Positions 8,365 through 18,629 are shown, counted from the stretch's first letter. The stretch: 64,000 nucleotides of DNA from Acidovorax sp. SRB_14 (GCF_012932145.1 NZ_MWOK01000009.1:93325-157324), one strand, 5' to 3'. Translations and numbers: made by a program. The notes: generated from the sequence alone by a model not told the origin.

Positions 8365-8659
8365 AGGATCTCCGATGGTGCTCCGCCTGCATCTCGGGGA
8401 TTTCCGTCGCCAGCCATCGCACGGCCGGCAGGTCGCACAGCTCCCATCCCCCCTCAAACCTGCACACTTCCATCTGCGTGCCAGCCAGCTCTACCTGGCG
8501 GGAATAAAAAACCCATTTCTTTCTGCAGCGATCGAATCAATCATTTGCGCAAATTCATGGATCAGCCGGCAGAAGACGAGCCGCCTGCGGTGTCCATTGC
8601 TGCAAAGGCCCATGACTGCTGAACAAGAACATGGCGTCCCTTCAAGGATTGGAATTTGC
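8348..8659 (-). other. Gene-free stretch with possible coding remnant
   Basis: No intact gene is seen between the pilA control region and brnT. On the reverse strand an open stretch of about 65 codons without a usable start (about 8545 down to 8348) encodes WVFYSRQVELAGTQM, then a Trp/Cys-containing tail, and ends at a stop codon inside repeat copy B. The octapeptide VELAGTQM also occurs near the C-terminus of the FHA protein at 9332-9997, in the same frame and with synonymous changes. This may be a fragment of a duplicated, decayed gene; I do not recognise the remainder. Confidence 0.35.
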
Positions 8660-8685
8660 TTATTTATTGGGGGCACAATAAATAA
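8660..8685 (+). promoter_or_regulatory. 10-bp inverted repeat, probable brnTA operator
   Basis: TTATTTATTG, spacer GGGGCA, CAATAAATAA: perfect arms ending two bases before the brnT start codon. BrnT/BrnA complexes are known to repress their own promoter, so a dyad at this place is a plausible autoregulatory operator. It would also mask the ribosome-binding region as an RNA hairpin. Confidence 0.6.
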
Positions 8686-8686
8686 A

Positions 8687-8958
8687 ATGAAAATCGAGCT
8701 CGACAGCACCAAACGGGAGAAGACCCTGGCCCATTGCGGCCTGGACTTTGCCCGCGCTGCCGAGGTATTTGTGGGCCTTCACTTCACGGGCAGGACCCCT
8801 GGCAAGACCATGAAGAAGACCGCTTCATCACCGCGGGCCAGCTGGATGTCCGCTTGGTGGTCTTGGTCTTGACGCCGCGCGGCGGGGTGCGCCGCATCAT
8901 CAGCATGAGGAAAGCCAATGACCGCGAAAAAACCTTCTACGCCCGCCACCTGGACTGA
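8687..8958 (+). pseudogene. brnT: brnT ribonuclease toxin, frameshifted
   Basis: The gene starts as a normal BrnT toxin (MKIELDSTKREKTLAHCGLDF, FARAAEVFVGLHFTG) but the frame is lost near 8790. The rest of the family sequence (DPWQDHEEDRFITAGQLDV, then TPRGGVRRIISMRKANDRE) continues in the next frame to the stop at 8958. A single missing base in or near ACGGGCAGGAC explains the break. As it stands the toxin should be inactive, unless the base is a sequencing error or the frame is programmed. The 3' end overlaps brnA by about 40 bases, the usual arrangement for this module. Confidence 0.8.
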
Positions 8959-9190
8959 CCCAGACGATGCGCCAGAGTTGAGCGAAGCGTTCTTTCAGAC
9001 GGCGGACCAGTACGATGGCGCCACACTCAAGCCCCGCGGCTGGCCCCGGGCCGCGACCATCAAAGAGGCCGTGAAGTTGCGGCTCAATGCCGACGTGCTG
9101 GCCGCGCTGCGCGCCAGCGGCGATGGCTGGCAAACGCGCATCAACGATGCCCTGCGGGCCTCGCTGGCGTTGGCGGGCAAACTGACCTAG
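8918..9190 (+). CDS. brnA: BrnA-family antitoxin
   Basis: A 90-residue BrnA (DUF4415) protein: the N-terminal WTDPDDAPELSEAFFQTADQY segment that wraps the toxin, then KPRGWPRA and the C-terminal ribbon-helix-helix part VKLRLNADVLAALRASGDGW, QTRINDALRASL. It neutralises BrnT and, as a dimer of DNA-binding domains, represses the operon. The gene is intact whereas brnT is frameshifted, so it may be an orphan antitoxin still able to bind the upstream dyad. Confidence 0.88.
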   Translation: MTAKKPSTPATWTDPDDAPELSEAFFQTADQYDGATLKPRGWPRAATIKEAVKLRLNADVLAALRASGDGWQTRINDALRASLALAGKLT

Positions 9191-9234
9191 ACGCTGGAAA
9201 ATAAGGGACCGTGTTCTGATTTCTAATGAATCAG

Positions 9235-9276
9235 TTCCTGACGCTTATGCAGTAAGCGTTAGGAGCTATTAAACAA
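9235..9276. repeat. Dispersed dyad repeat, copy C
   Basis: Reads CTGACGCTTATGCAGTAAGCGTTAGGAGCTATTAAA, the repeat family core with arms ACGCTTA / TAAGCGT. It lies between brnA and the 3' end of the FHA gene. Confidence 0.75.
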
Positions 9277-9331
9277 GGAGCGCTAATCGCGCCTCGCCTG
9301 TCTGCGGCCGCCGCCATGGCGGGTAGCACAC

Positions 9332-9997
9332 TCAGAGCACTGCCCCCGTCACCCCCTGCACAAACTGCATCTGCGTGCCCGCCAGCTCCACACGGTCGCC
9401 GCTTTGCAGCGGCGTGGCGCTGCCGGCCACCGCTGCGCCGTTGAGCCGCGGCAGCTCCGGCCCTTCGACGTGCGCGAGCACGAAGCCCTGGTGGCGGCGC
9501 GTGATGGAGGCCACGGCGACGCCGGGTTTGCCGATGGTGGTGACGACCTTGGTCAGCGCCACTTCGCGCCCGGCGGCGGGGCCCGTGAGCACGCGAATCA
9601 CGGCCGGGCTGGCGGCCGCGTCGGCGGGCACCGTGCGCGCCAGGGGCCGGGGGGCGCTCGCCATGCGGTGCTTGACGACCACGGTCGTTTCGAAGCCCTC
9701 GGCTTCGGCCTCGTCGAGGAAGCGGATCTTGTACTTGCTCAGTTCGATGGTGTCGCCATGGCGCAGCAGCTGTCGCCCGATGGCTTTGCCGTTCACATAG
9801 GTGCCGTTGGTGCTGTTCAGGTCTTCGATTTCGACAGCCTGCGCTTCCAGCATGTGCAGCACGGCGTGCTCGCCGCTGACGGCCAGGTGGTCGATGACGA
9901 TGTCGTTGTAGGGCCTGCGCCCGAGCGTGGTGCGCTCTTTGGTCAGCTCGATTTCCTTGATGGCGACTCCATCGATCGAGAGGATCAGTTTGGGCAT
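9332..9997 (-). CDS. Tandem FHA-domain protein
   Basis: A 221-residue cytoplasmic protein with an N-terminal forkhead-associated domain holding all the phosphothreonine-binding motifs (LGRRPYNDIVID, S/H in AVSGEHAVL, DLNSTNGTYVNG). A second, degenerate FHA-like fold follows (TTIGKPGVAVASITRRHQGFV, then PRLNGAAVAGSATPLQSGDRVEL), in which the Asn-Gly loop is kept but the Arg-Ser pair is altered. It is preceded by the PP2C phosphatase gene on the same strand with 43 bases between. The pair suggests Ser/Thr phosphorylation signalling, yet no kinase gene is in view. The start at 9997 has an AGGAG ribosome-binding site. Confidence 0.88.
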   Translation of the reverse strand: MPKLILSIDGVAIKEIELTKERTTLGRRPYNDIVIDHLAVSGEHAVLHMLEAQAVEIEDLNSTNGTYVNGKAIGRQLLRHGDTIELSKYKIRFLDEAEAEGFETTVVVKHRMASAPRPLARTVPADAAASPAVIRVLTGPAAGREVALTKVVTTIGKPGVAVASITRRHQGFVLAHVEGPELPRLNGAAVAGSATPLQSGDRVELAGTQMQFVQGVTGAVL

Positions 9998-10040
9998 GGC
10001 CAACTCCTGGTGGTGGGGTACATAAGGGCGTGCGGCTGGG

Positions 10041-10829
10041 TCAGGCGGCCTTGAGCCAGCGCGACATGAAGCTGCACCGCGGCTGCGCCGTGCCGGCCTG
10101 GGCCAGCAGCACGCTGATGTTGTCGCGCCCGCCATGGGCGTTGGCGGCGGCGATGAGGCGGCTGGCCTTGTCTTCGAGCGGCACATGGGCGGCCATGAGG
10201 GCGGTCAGTTCGGCGTGGTCGACCATTTCACTCAGGCCGTCGGAGCATAGGAGAAACAGGTCGCCGGATTCGACCGGGAATTCGGTGGTTTCGAGCTGCA
10301 CCTGGGAGTCGACCCCCAGCGCCCGCGTGACGAGGTTGCGGCCCAACGACAGCGCCGCCTGCCGCGGCGTGAGCAGGCCGGCGTCGACCTGTTCCTGCAG
10401 CCACGAGTGGTCGCGCGTGAGCTGCGTGAGCTGGCCTGCGCGCAGGCGGTAGCCGCGCGAATCGCCCACATGGCCGAGCAGCAGCCGGTGGCCGCTGAAC
10501 ACGGCGGCCACCAGTGTGGTGCCCATGCCGGCGTACACGGGGTTGGACTGGGCAGCGTCGAAGATGGCCCGGTTGGCGCTGTCCACGCAGGTTTCGAGGG
10601 CGCGGCGCAGCGCGCGGGCGGGCACCGGAGAGCTGGCCTGCGCGAGCCAGCGGCCCATTTCGGCGCAGACGGAGGAGGTGGCCATGGCGGCGGCCACTTC
10701 GCCGGCGTTGTACCCGCCCATGCCATCGGCCAGCACGGCCACCTGGGCGTGTGCGTCCATGGCCACGGCGTCTTCGTTGTTGGCGCGCACCCGGCCGCAG
10801 TCGGTGCGGGCACAGAACTCGTATTTCAT
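10041..10829 (-). CDS. PP2C-family Ser/Thr protein phosphatase (PrpC/Stp-like)
   Basis: A 262-residue PPM phosphatase with the metal-binding motifs in order: RANNEDA (E19, D20), ADGMGGYNAGEVA (D35), GHVGDSRGYRLR, LLCSDGLSEMV and GGRDNISVLL near the C-terminus. It would dephosphorylate Ser/Thr-phosphorylated proteins in the cytoplasm. The downstream FHA protein is the likely phospho-reader in the same pathway. There is no obvious Shine-Dalgarno sequence before the ATG, but a small upstream reading frame (10826-10903) overlaps the start by ATGA, so translation may be coupled. Confidence 0.92.
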   Translation of the reverse strand: MKYEFCARTDCGRVRANNEDAVAMDAHAQVAVLADGMGGYNAGEVAAAMATSSVCAEMGRWLAQASSPVPARALRRALETCVDSANRAIFDAAQSNPVYAGMGTTLVAAVFSGHRLLLGHVGDSRGYRLRAGQLTQLTRDHSWLQEQVDAGLLTPRQAALSLGRNLVTRALGVDSQVQLETTEFPVESGDLFLLCSDGLSEMVDHAELTALMAAHVPLEDKASRLIAAANAHGGRDNISVLLAQAGTAQPRCSFMSRWLKAA

Positions 10830-10903
10830 GGGGTCCGGCCAGCCCCCGGGCGAGCACAGGCGGGGGCAGCCGCATTCATCACGGTGTCTTGCAAATCCGC
10901 CAT
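10826..10903 (-). CDS. Possible 25-residue leader peptide before PP2C gene
   Basis: A short frame MADLQDTVMNAAAPACARPG plus five residues, preceded by GGAGAG at a good distance, stops on the TGA that overlaps the phosphatase start codon (ATGA). The downstream gene lacks its own ribosome-binding site. This is compatible with translational coupling, but no homologue is known to me and the frame also extends upstream without clear coding character. Confidence 0.35.
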   Translation of the reverse strand: MADLQDTVMNAAAPACARPGAGRTP

Positions 10904-11284
10904 GGGGTGGTGCTCTCCAGAGACGTGGCCTGCATCATAGACGAGGCTTTGGCGGGTGCTGGTGGGCGCCGGTCGCACGGCCTCGTCATGCGCTCTGTGT
11001 AGCGCAGATCCTGGCCCTCTGTTTGTTCTTTTCACCCACGGCACCTTTGGTAACTGACTGTAATATTTTACAGAAGCACGGGGACGCCGGTGCGTTGGTG
11101 GTGAAGCATCCGGCAGCGCGTGCCTGCGTGCAGCATGTTGGCCCGCCGCAGTGGCCCTGGAGGGCTTGCCGTTCGTGTCAGGGTTTGGGGCGCCGCCGCA
11201 GGCCTGTGCCTGCCATCGCCGCCATTGGCACATGGTCTGCGGCAGGCCGTAGGCGCTGGGCAGGCCGCAGCCTGCCGCAGGGCA
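10904..11284. other. Intergenic stretch without a recognisable gene
   Basis: About 380 bases between the start of the phosphatase operon and the end of terC. Only the promoter-like AT-rich patch around 11053-11075 (TAACTGACTGTAATATTTTACAG) stands out. The frames here are short and mirror GC bias; no RNA gene was recognised. Confidence 0.5.
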
Positions 11285-11974
11285 TCAATGCGTTGTGACA
11301 GGCTGATTGGCTCGGGCCTGGAGCAGCTTGCCCGCCCCGACCACAAAAACCGCTCCAATCGCCGCAGCCACGTAATGCAGCATGGGATGCACCACCAGCA
11401 CGTCCTTCAAAGCGGTGTCGTTCATGATGGTTTCACCGCCCACCCAGCCGATCAGGCCAGCACCCAGAACGACGATGACGGGGAAGCGCTCCATGAGCTT
11501 GATCATCAGCGTGCTGCCGAAGATCACCAGCGGAATGCTGATGGCCAGCCCCAAAATCAGCAGCAGCATGCTGCCCTGCGCGGCGGCGGCCACGGCAATC
11601 ACGTTGTCCAGGCTCATCACCAGGTCGGCGATCAGGATGGTGCGCACCGCGGTCATCAGGTTGCCATGCGACTTTTCGCCGCCTTCGTCTTCGTCGTTCC
11701 CGCTGAGCAATTGCAGGCCGATCCACAGCAGCAGGCAGCCGCCAATGATCTGCAGGTAGGACAGCTCCAGCAACTTGGCTGCGACCACCGTGAGCACAAT
11801 GCGCAGCACCACGGCGGCACCCGAGCCCCAGAAGATGGCTTTCTTTTGCTGCTGCGGCGGCAGGGAGCGCGCGGCCAGCGCGATGACCACCGCGTTGTCG
11901 CCCGACAAGATGATGTTGATCCAGACGATCTTGACCAAGCCAATCCAGAAATCGGCGCTTTGCAGAAACTCCAT
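11285..11974 (-). CDS. TerC/YjbE-family integral membrane protein
   Basis: A 229-residue protein with seven or so membrane helices and the two TerC signature repeats: WINIILSGDNAVVIALA near the N-terminus and ADLVMSLDNVIAVAAA in the middle. The paired acidic residues in the helices (SGDN, SLDN) are thought to bind metal ions. The family includes manganese exporters that act with the yybP-ykoY riboswitch and tellurite-resistance TerC. No riboswitch was recognised upstream. The start at 11974 (MEFLQ) has a GGAGAA ribosome-binding site. It follows sucCD on the same strand but after a strong terminator, so it needs its own promoter. Confidence 0.9.
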   Translation of the reverse strand: MEFLQSADFWIGLVKIVWINIILSGDNAVVIALAARSLPPQQQKKAIFWGSGAAVVLRIVLTVVAAKLLELSYLQIIGGCLLLWIGLQLLSGNDEDEGGEKSHGNLMTAVRTILIADLVMSLDNVIAVAAAAQGSMLLLILGLAISIPLVIFGSTLMIKLMERFPVIVVLGAGLIGWVGGETIMNDTALKDVLVVHPMLHYVAAAIGAVFVVGAGKLLQARANQPVTTH

Positions 11975-11999
11975 GCATTTTCTCCAGTGTTGTGAACAC

Positions 12000-12035
12000 A
12001 AAAAAAGCGCCGGAAACGGGGTTTCAGGCGCTTTT
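12000..12035 (-). terminator. Rho-independent terminator after sucCD
   Basis: On the reverse strand a strong stem (AAGCGCC, then GAAAC/GTTTC inside, GGCGCTT) is followed by seven U residues. It lies 67 bases after the sucD stop and just before terC. Confidence 0.9.
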
Positions 12036-12101
12036 CTTGTTTGGGAGACGGCAGTTTATCGGGCTCTGGTGCCCCTCCTCATCCGTAATTCTGCGTACAG
12101 A

Positions 12102-12998
12102 TTACTTCAGCTGGGCCTTGAGCAGCTGGCCCAGTTCGGACGGGTTGCGCGTGATGATGAAGCCCGACTCTTCCATGACGGCGAGCTTGGCATCGGCCGT
12201 GTCGGCACCGCCCGAGATCAGCGCACCGGCGTGGCCCATGCGTTTGCCCGGAGGGGCGGTGACGCCAGCGATGAAGCCCACGATCGGTTTCTTCATGTTG
12301 GCCTTGCACCAGAGCGCGGCCTCGGCTTCGTCGGGGCCGCCGATCTCGCCGATCATGATGACGGCGTCGGTGTCGGGGTCGTCGTTGAAGGCCTTCATCA
12401 CATCGATGTGCTTCAAGCCATTGATCGGGTCGCCACCAATGCCCACGGCGGTGGACTGGCCGAGGCCCACTTCGGTCAGCATGGCGACGGCTTCATAGGT
12501 CAGCGTGCCCGAGCGGCTCACCACGCCGATGCGGCCCTTGCGGTGGATGTGGCCGGGCATGATGCCGATCTTGATCTCGTCGGGCGTGATGATGCCGGGG
12601 CAGTTGGGGCCCAGCAGCAGCGTCTTCTTGCCGCCGGCGGCTTCCTTGGCCTTCATCTTGTTGCGCACTTCGAGCATGTCGCGCACCGGGATGCCTTCGG
12701 TGATGCAGATCGCCATGTCCAGGTCGGCCTCGACGGCTTCCCAGATTGCGGCGGCCGCGCCTGCGGGCGGCACATAGATCACCGACACGGTCGCGCCGGT
12801 CTGGTGGGCGGCTTCCTTGACGGAGGCGTAGATCGGGATGTTGAAGATCGACTCGCCGGCCTTCTTCGGGTTCACACCGGCGACGAAGGCGTTCTTGCCG
12901 TTCGCGTATTCCTGGCACTTTTCCGTGTGGAACTGGCCGGTCTTGCCCGTGATGCCCTGGGTGATGACCTTGGTGTCTTTGTTGATGTAGATCGACAT
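12102..12998 (-). CDS. sucD: Succinyl-CoA synthetase, alpha subunit
   Basis: A 298-residue ADP/GDP-forming succinate-CoA ligase alpha subunit, a TCA-cycle enzyme that makes succinate and a nucleoside triphosphate from succinyl-CoA. It has the CoA-binding Rossmann start ([18 protein letters not shown]), the [10 protein letters not shown] motif and the loop with the phosphorylated active-site His ([16 protein letters not shown] precedes; [13 protein letters not shown] further on). The length matches the family. It is the second gene of the sucCD operon, 61 bases after sucC. Confidence 0.97.
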   Translation of the reverse strand: MSIYINKDTKVITQGITGKTGQFHTEKCQEYANGKNAFVAGVNPKKAGESIFNIPIYASVKEAAHQTGATVSVIYVPPAGAAAAIWEAVEADLDMAICITEGIPVRDMLEVRNKMKAKEAAGGKKTLLLGPNCPGIITPDEIKIGIMPGHIHRKGRIGVVSRSGTLTYEAVAMLTEVGLGQSTAVGIGGDPINGLKHIDVMKAFNDDPDTDAVIMIGEIGGPDEAEAALWCKANMKKPIVGFIAGVTAPPGKRMGHAGALISGGADTADAKLAVMEESGFIITRNPSELGQLLKAQLK

Positions 12999-13059
12999 GT
13001 TTCTTGTCCTAGCGTTCTAGTCAGTCGGGGACAGAGCAACAGCTCCGTCCCCCAGGTCA

Positions 13060-14220
<1,161 letters not shown>

Positions 14221-14377
14221 GAGGTCTCTCTCAGGAAAGGGATTTCACCCGGCTACCATGCAGGGATGTCTGGCGGCGGGCGTGGGACATGGCAGCCCGC
14301 AAATGTATCATGCTGCGACGCACCATTGCTTAAGCCGCACCGACCAGGCCGCCACACTTTTCTTGCAGGAGCATTCC

Positions 14378-15310
14378 ATGTCCACAGTTTTCATCGACGG
14401 CGAAGCCGGTACCACGGGCCTGCAGATCCGTGAGCGCCTGCAGGCCATGCCCGCCGTCGAGCTGGTCAGCATCGCCCCCGAACAGCGCAAAGACCCCGCC
14501 GCCAAGCGCGCCCTGATCGCCGGCGTGGACCTGGTCGTGCTGTGCCTGCACGACGATGCCGCGCGCGAGACCGTGGCCCTGGTCGATGAGATCGAACAAA
14601 CCAGCGGCCGCCAGATCAAGGTGATCGACGCCAGCACCGCGCATCGCACGGCGCCGGGCTGGGTGTTTGGCTTTCCTGAACTGTGCGCCGGCCAGGCCGA
14701 CGCCGTTCGCAGCGCCCGCCGCGTCGCCAACCCCGGCTGCTATGCCACGGGTGCGATCGCGCTGCTGCGCCCGCTGGTCGATGCGGGGCTGGTGCCGCGC
14801 GACTTTCCGGTCGCGCTGCCCTCGGTGAGCGGCTATTCGGGCGGTGGGCGCCCGATGATCGAAGCCTACGAGGCTGGCAAGGCACCGCCTTACGAGGCCT
14901 ACGCGCTGGGCCTGGCGCACAAGCACATCCCTGAAATCCTGCACTACACGGGCATGGTGCGGCGCCCCATCTTCATTCCCGCCGTGGGCAACTTCGCGCA
15001 AGGCATGCTGGTGCAACTGCCGCTGCACCTGGACGTGCTGCCCGGCGCTCCGACCGCCACCGACCTGCACGACGCTCTGGCCGCGCATTACGCGCGCACC
15101 AACACGCCCGCGCAATGGGTCAGGGTGCTGCCTCCCACGGACGACCTGAAGCTGGCCGCCGACACCTTGGCCAATACCAACCAGCTGGAGTTGCGCGTGT
15201 TTGCGAACGAGGAGCACCGCCAGGCCGTGCTGATCGCGCGGCTGGACAACCTGGGCAAGGGCGCCAGCGGCGCCGCGGTGCAGAACCTGCAGTTGATGTT
15301 GGGGCTGTAA
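14378..15310 (+). CDS. argC: N-acetyl-gamma-glutamyl-phosphate reductase, type 2
   Basis: A 310-residue enzyme of arginine biosynthesis that reduces N-acetylglutamyl-phosphate to the semialdehyde with NADPH. The N-terminal nucleotide-binding loop is [18 protein letters not shown] and the catalytic Cys (C121) is in [34 protein letters not shown] follows. The length is that of the shorter type 2 form common in Burkholderiales. The start at 14378 was chosen for the AGGAG site at 14367-14371 and the conserved MSTVFIDGE beginning. A GC-rich hairpin without a T-run follows the stop (about 15318-15348). Confidence 0.95.
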   Translation: MSTVFIDGEAGTTGLQIRERLQAMPAVELVSIAPEQRKDPAAKRALIAGVDLVVLCLHDDAARETVALVDEIEQTSGRQIKVIDASTAHRTAPGWVFGFPELCAGQADAVRSARRVANPGCYATGAIALLRPLVDAGLVPRDFPVALPSVSGYSGGGRPMIEAYEAGKAPPYEAYALGLAHKHIPEILHYTGMVRRPIFIPAVGNFAQGMLVQLPLHLDVLPGAPTATDLHDALAAHYARTNTPAQWVRVLPPTDDLKLAADTLANTNQLELRVFANEEHRQAVLIARLDNLGKGASGAAVQNLQLMLGL

Positions 15311-15578
15311 GGCGGTAACGCGCCGGCCGAAAGCCGGAGCGGCGCGTCGCGGTGCACCCTTGCGGCCAGGCCCGCCATATGCGGTGCCGTCCGACAGCGC
15401 GGCGACCTGGGGAGTGCCTACGATGCAGGCATTCGGTTCTCCTCGCGGAGGCGGGTATGCACTTCTTTTCCTCCTTCTGGGGGCTTCTGGGCAGGCGCCC
15501 TGTGGCGCACAGCCGCCGGCTCTTCTTCAAAGCCACGCTGCGGTGGGCCAGCGCTGCGGCTACGCAAGGCAATGAGTC

Positions 15579-16082
15579 ATGAGCACGCCGCTCCCTTCCC
15601 GACCTGCCGCGCCGGCCCCCGGTGCGGACCGAGCTGTCCCGCACCCCGGCAGCCACGCCGGGGCGCCGCCCGGCACGGCGCGGCGTGAAACGCGCGGGCT
15701 GGTGCTGCTGGCGGCCGGCGCGGTCACGCTGTGCCTGCTGACGGCCATCGGCTTCAACCTGGTGGTGTCGCACGAGCTGCGCAGCGGCTTTGCGGACGCG
15801 CAGCGCAGCGCGGCCCCTGCCGCGCCCACCCCGAGCGCCCCGAGCACCAGCGCCCCTGCCGGCATGACGCCTGCACCCGCGGCCTCCGATGCCGCGGCCG
15901 GTGCCCGTACGGAGGCCGCAGCGGGGTCCGGCGGCGGCACACCGGCTTCCGACGCCACGGCGACCGGCGCGGCGGGCGCTGGCGCCGCCCCGGCAAGCAC
16001 CAGCGCGGGCGCGCCGGTGGGGCCGGCCGATGCGGGCCACGCCCCTGAAGGCTCCAACGGTCCACAGACTCCGGCGCGCTGA
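15579..16082 (+). CDS. Hypothetical single-pass membrane protein with Ala/Pro/Ser-rich tail
   Basis: A 167-residue frame with a basic, Pro-rich cytoplasmic N-terminus, one clear membrane helix (about residues 41-65: GLVLLAAGAVTLCLLTAIGF) and a low-complexity tail of Ala, Gly, Pro, Ser and Thr with no fold that I recognise. The reading frame on the opposite strand is about as long, but it lacks a membrane segment or motif. The low-complexity tail makes coding status uncertain. There is no operon partner; it lies between argC and recX in convergent orientation to recX. Confidence 0.5.
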   Translation: MSTPLPSRPAAPAPGADRAVPHPGSHAGAPPGTARRETRGLVLLAAGAVTLCLLTAIGFNLVVSHELRSGFADAQRSAAPAAPTPSAPSTSAPAGMTPAPAASDAAAGARTEAAAGSGGGTPASDATATGAAGAGAAPASTSAGAPVGPADAGHAPEGSNGPQTPAR

Positions 16083-16315
16083 GTCGGTTTCTTTGGGTGC
16101 CGGGGCCCTGCGCCCGGCTTGGTCGGGCCATGCATTTCGTTGCGATCACTGCACCAATTCGGTTTGCCTGAAGCCGGCGCCACTGCGGGCTCCCACTCTG
16201 GGGCTGTGACCGCTGATCGGGCAAGCCGGGGCAGGGCCAAACGCGTCGGCCAGCCTGCCGGGTGCCTGCACGGTTGATGGGGCCGCCGCATGGGCGCGCG
16301 GCCCGGGCCGGCGCG

Positions 16316-16768
16316 TCAGCGCGGTGCCACAGGCACCACGCGCCGCACGACGTCGGCGGCAAAACCGCGGGCGGTCAGAAAGCGCACCTGGCGCGCCCAC
16401 GCCTTGGCGTCGGCCGGCGCAGCGCCAAAACGCTTGTCCCAGACGCTGCGCGCGCGCTCGAGCTCCGAGTCCTTGAGCTGTGCCACGGCCTCGCGCACCA
16501 GCGCCGGGTCGATGCCCTTGGCCTGCAGTTCCTGGCGCACCCGCGCCGCGCCCAGGCTGGCGGCGCGGCGGTTCACGACGGACGCGACCACGCGCGCCTC
16601 GCTGATGAAACCCTTGGCCTGCAGGTCGTCGAGCACGCGCTCGATCTGGCCGGGTTCTTCTTCGTGGCGCGCCAGCTTGCGGCCGAGCTCGGCGCGCGAA
16701 TGCTCGCGCGCTGCCAGGTAGCGCAGCGCGCGGCCCTTGAGGGAGGGGGGAGAAGGGGGCGACCGCAT
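16316..16768 (-). CDS. recX: RecX, RecA regulator
   Basis: A 150-residue RecX protein made of three-helix repeats: LKGRALRYLAAREHSRAELG, then VLDDLQAKGFISEARVV, and RVRQELQAKGIDPALVREAV. RecX binds RecA filaments and inhibits strand exchange and LexA co-protease activity. It is 63 bases downstream of recA on the same strand, the usual order. The gap contains a partial dispersed repeat (copy D). Confidence 0.93.
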   Translation of the reverse strand: MRSPPSPPSLKGRALRYLAAREHSRAELGRKLARHEEEPGQIERVLDDLQAKGFISEARVVASVVNRRAASLGAARVRQELQAKGIDPALVREAVAQLKDSELERARSVWDKRFGAAPADAKAWARQVRFLTARGFAADVVRRVVPVAPR

Positions 16769-16787
16769 GCGGTGGGGTAAGCGCCTG

Positions 16788-16831
16788 GTTGCTATTTTTA
16801 ATATAGCTATAGACGATTGCCCTGTCTACGT
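16788..16831. repeat. Dispersed dyad repeat, copy D (diverged)
   Basis: Reads GGTTGCTATTTTTAATATAGCTATAGACGATTGCCCTGTCTACG. It keeps the ATAGCT start block of the family, but the AGCGCTT core is changed. It fills the recA-recX gap. Confidence 0.5.
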
Positions 16832-17980
<1,149 letters not shown>

Positions 17981-18041
17981 GAAAAACTCCTTGAAAATCA
18001 ACAGGGTAAAAACAGAGAACCCAGCTGCCTTGGATGCCTGA

Positions 18042-18057
18042 CTGGATGCTTGAACAG
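18042..18057 (-). promoter_or_regulatory. Probable LexA (SOS) box of recA
   Basis: CTGGATGCTTGAACAG fits CTGT-N8-ACAG with one mismatch and lies about 60 bases upstream of the recA start codon, where a LexA site is expected. The assignment rests on position and consensus only. Confidence 0.55.
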
Positions 18058-18097
18058 TAGTTTATGGGCGTTGTCAAAAACTTCAAACCCATAATTT

Positions 18098-18110
18098 AGT
18101 CAGTTTGACT
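18098..18110 (+). promoter_or_regulatory. Short dyad AGTCA-GTT-TGACT, possible MarR operator
   Basis: Perfect 5-bp arms within TTTAGTCAGTTTGACTGTC, 31 bases before the MarR-family start codon and next to the -10-like CATAAT at 18090-18095. MarR regulators usually bind such palindromes to repress themselves. Confidence 0.4.
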
Positions 18111-18140
18111 GTCTTTTTCGGCGCTGCATGGAGGATCTCG

Positions 18141-18629
18141 ATGCCCGTTTTTTCCGCCCCTGAAGAGGGCTGGCGGCTGACCCACCTGGGGCGCCTGATG
18201 GGCGACGCGCTGCGCCGCTTCGATGCGCGCGTGCTGCAGCTGATGGCGCACGACGTCGAGGTACCGCTGGCGCTGTCGAACCTCGCCGCGCGCGATCAGG
18301 TCAGCGCCGCCCATGTGCACATCACGCGCCACCTCTCGCTCGCGGGCGACCGCCTGACCGACCTGGCGCAGCGCGCCGGCATGACCAAGCAGGCCATGGC
18401 CGCGCTGGTGGACCAATGCATCGCCTGGGGCCTGGTCACGCGCACGGTCGACCCCTACGACGCGCGCGCGCGCCGCGTGTGCTTCACGCCCACGGGCCTG
18501 GCCTGGCTGCAGGCCTTCCGCAGTGCGGTGGCGCAGGCCGAGGCCGAGTTCCGCGCCGAAGTGGGCGACGAGGTGGCCGCCGTGGTCGCGATCGGGCTGG
18601 AGGCCTATGCCGGCGGCGCGCCGCCCTGA
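18141..18629 (+). CDS. MarR-family transcriptional regulator
   Basis: A 162-residue winged-helix regulator. The recognition region reads LTDLAQRAGMTKQAMAALVDQ, followed by the wing with the basic DPYDARARRVCFTPTGLAW. This is the standard MarR order. The start at 18141 was chosen because GGAGG lies at 18130-18134. It is divergent from recA and converges with the LysR gene at 18605, the two stops overlapping by 25 bases. No drug pump or catabolic gene adjoins it, so its regulon is unknown. Confidence 0.88.
   Translation: MPVFSAPEEGWRLTHLGRLMGDALRRFDARVLQLMAHDVEVPLALSNLAARDQVSAAHVHITRHLSLAGDRLTDLAQRAGMTKQAMAALVDQCIAWGLVTRTVDPYDARARRVCFTPTGLAWLQAFRSAVAQAEAEFRAEVGDEVAAVVAIGLEAYAGGAPP

Noticed and set aside
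7762..8622. Forward frame of 286 codons across the pilA region
   Set aside because: It runs antisense through pilA and its promoter. The peptide has no recognisable domain and no ribosome-binding site.
15560..16291. Reverse-strand frame of 243 codons opposite the hypothetical membrane protein
   Set aside because: It lacks a membrane segment, motif or ribosome-binding site. The forward frame has a clear helix, although its own coding status is only moderate.
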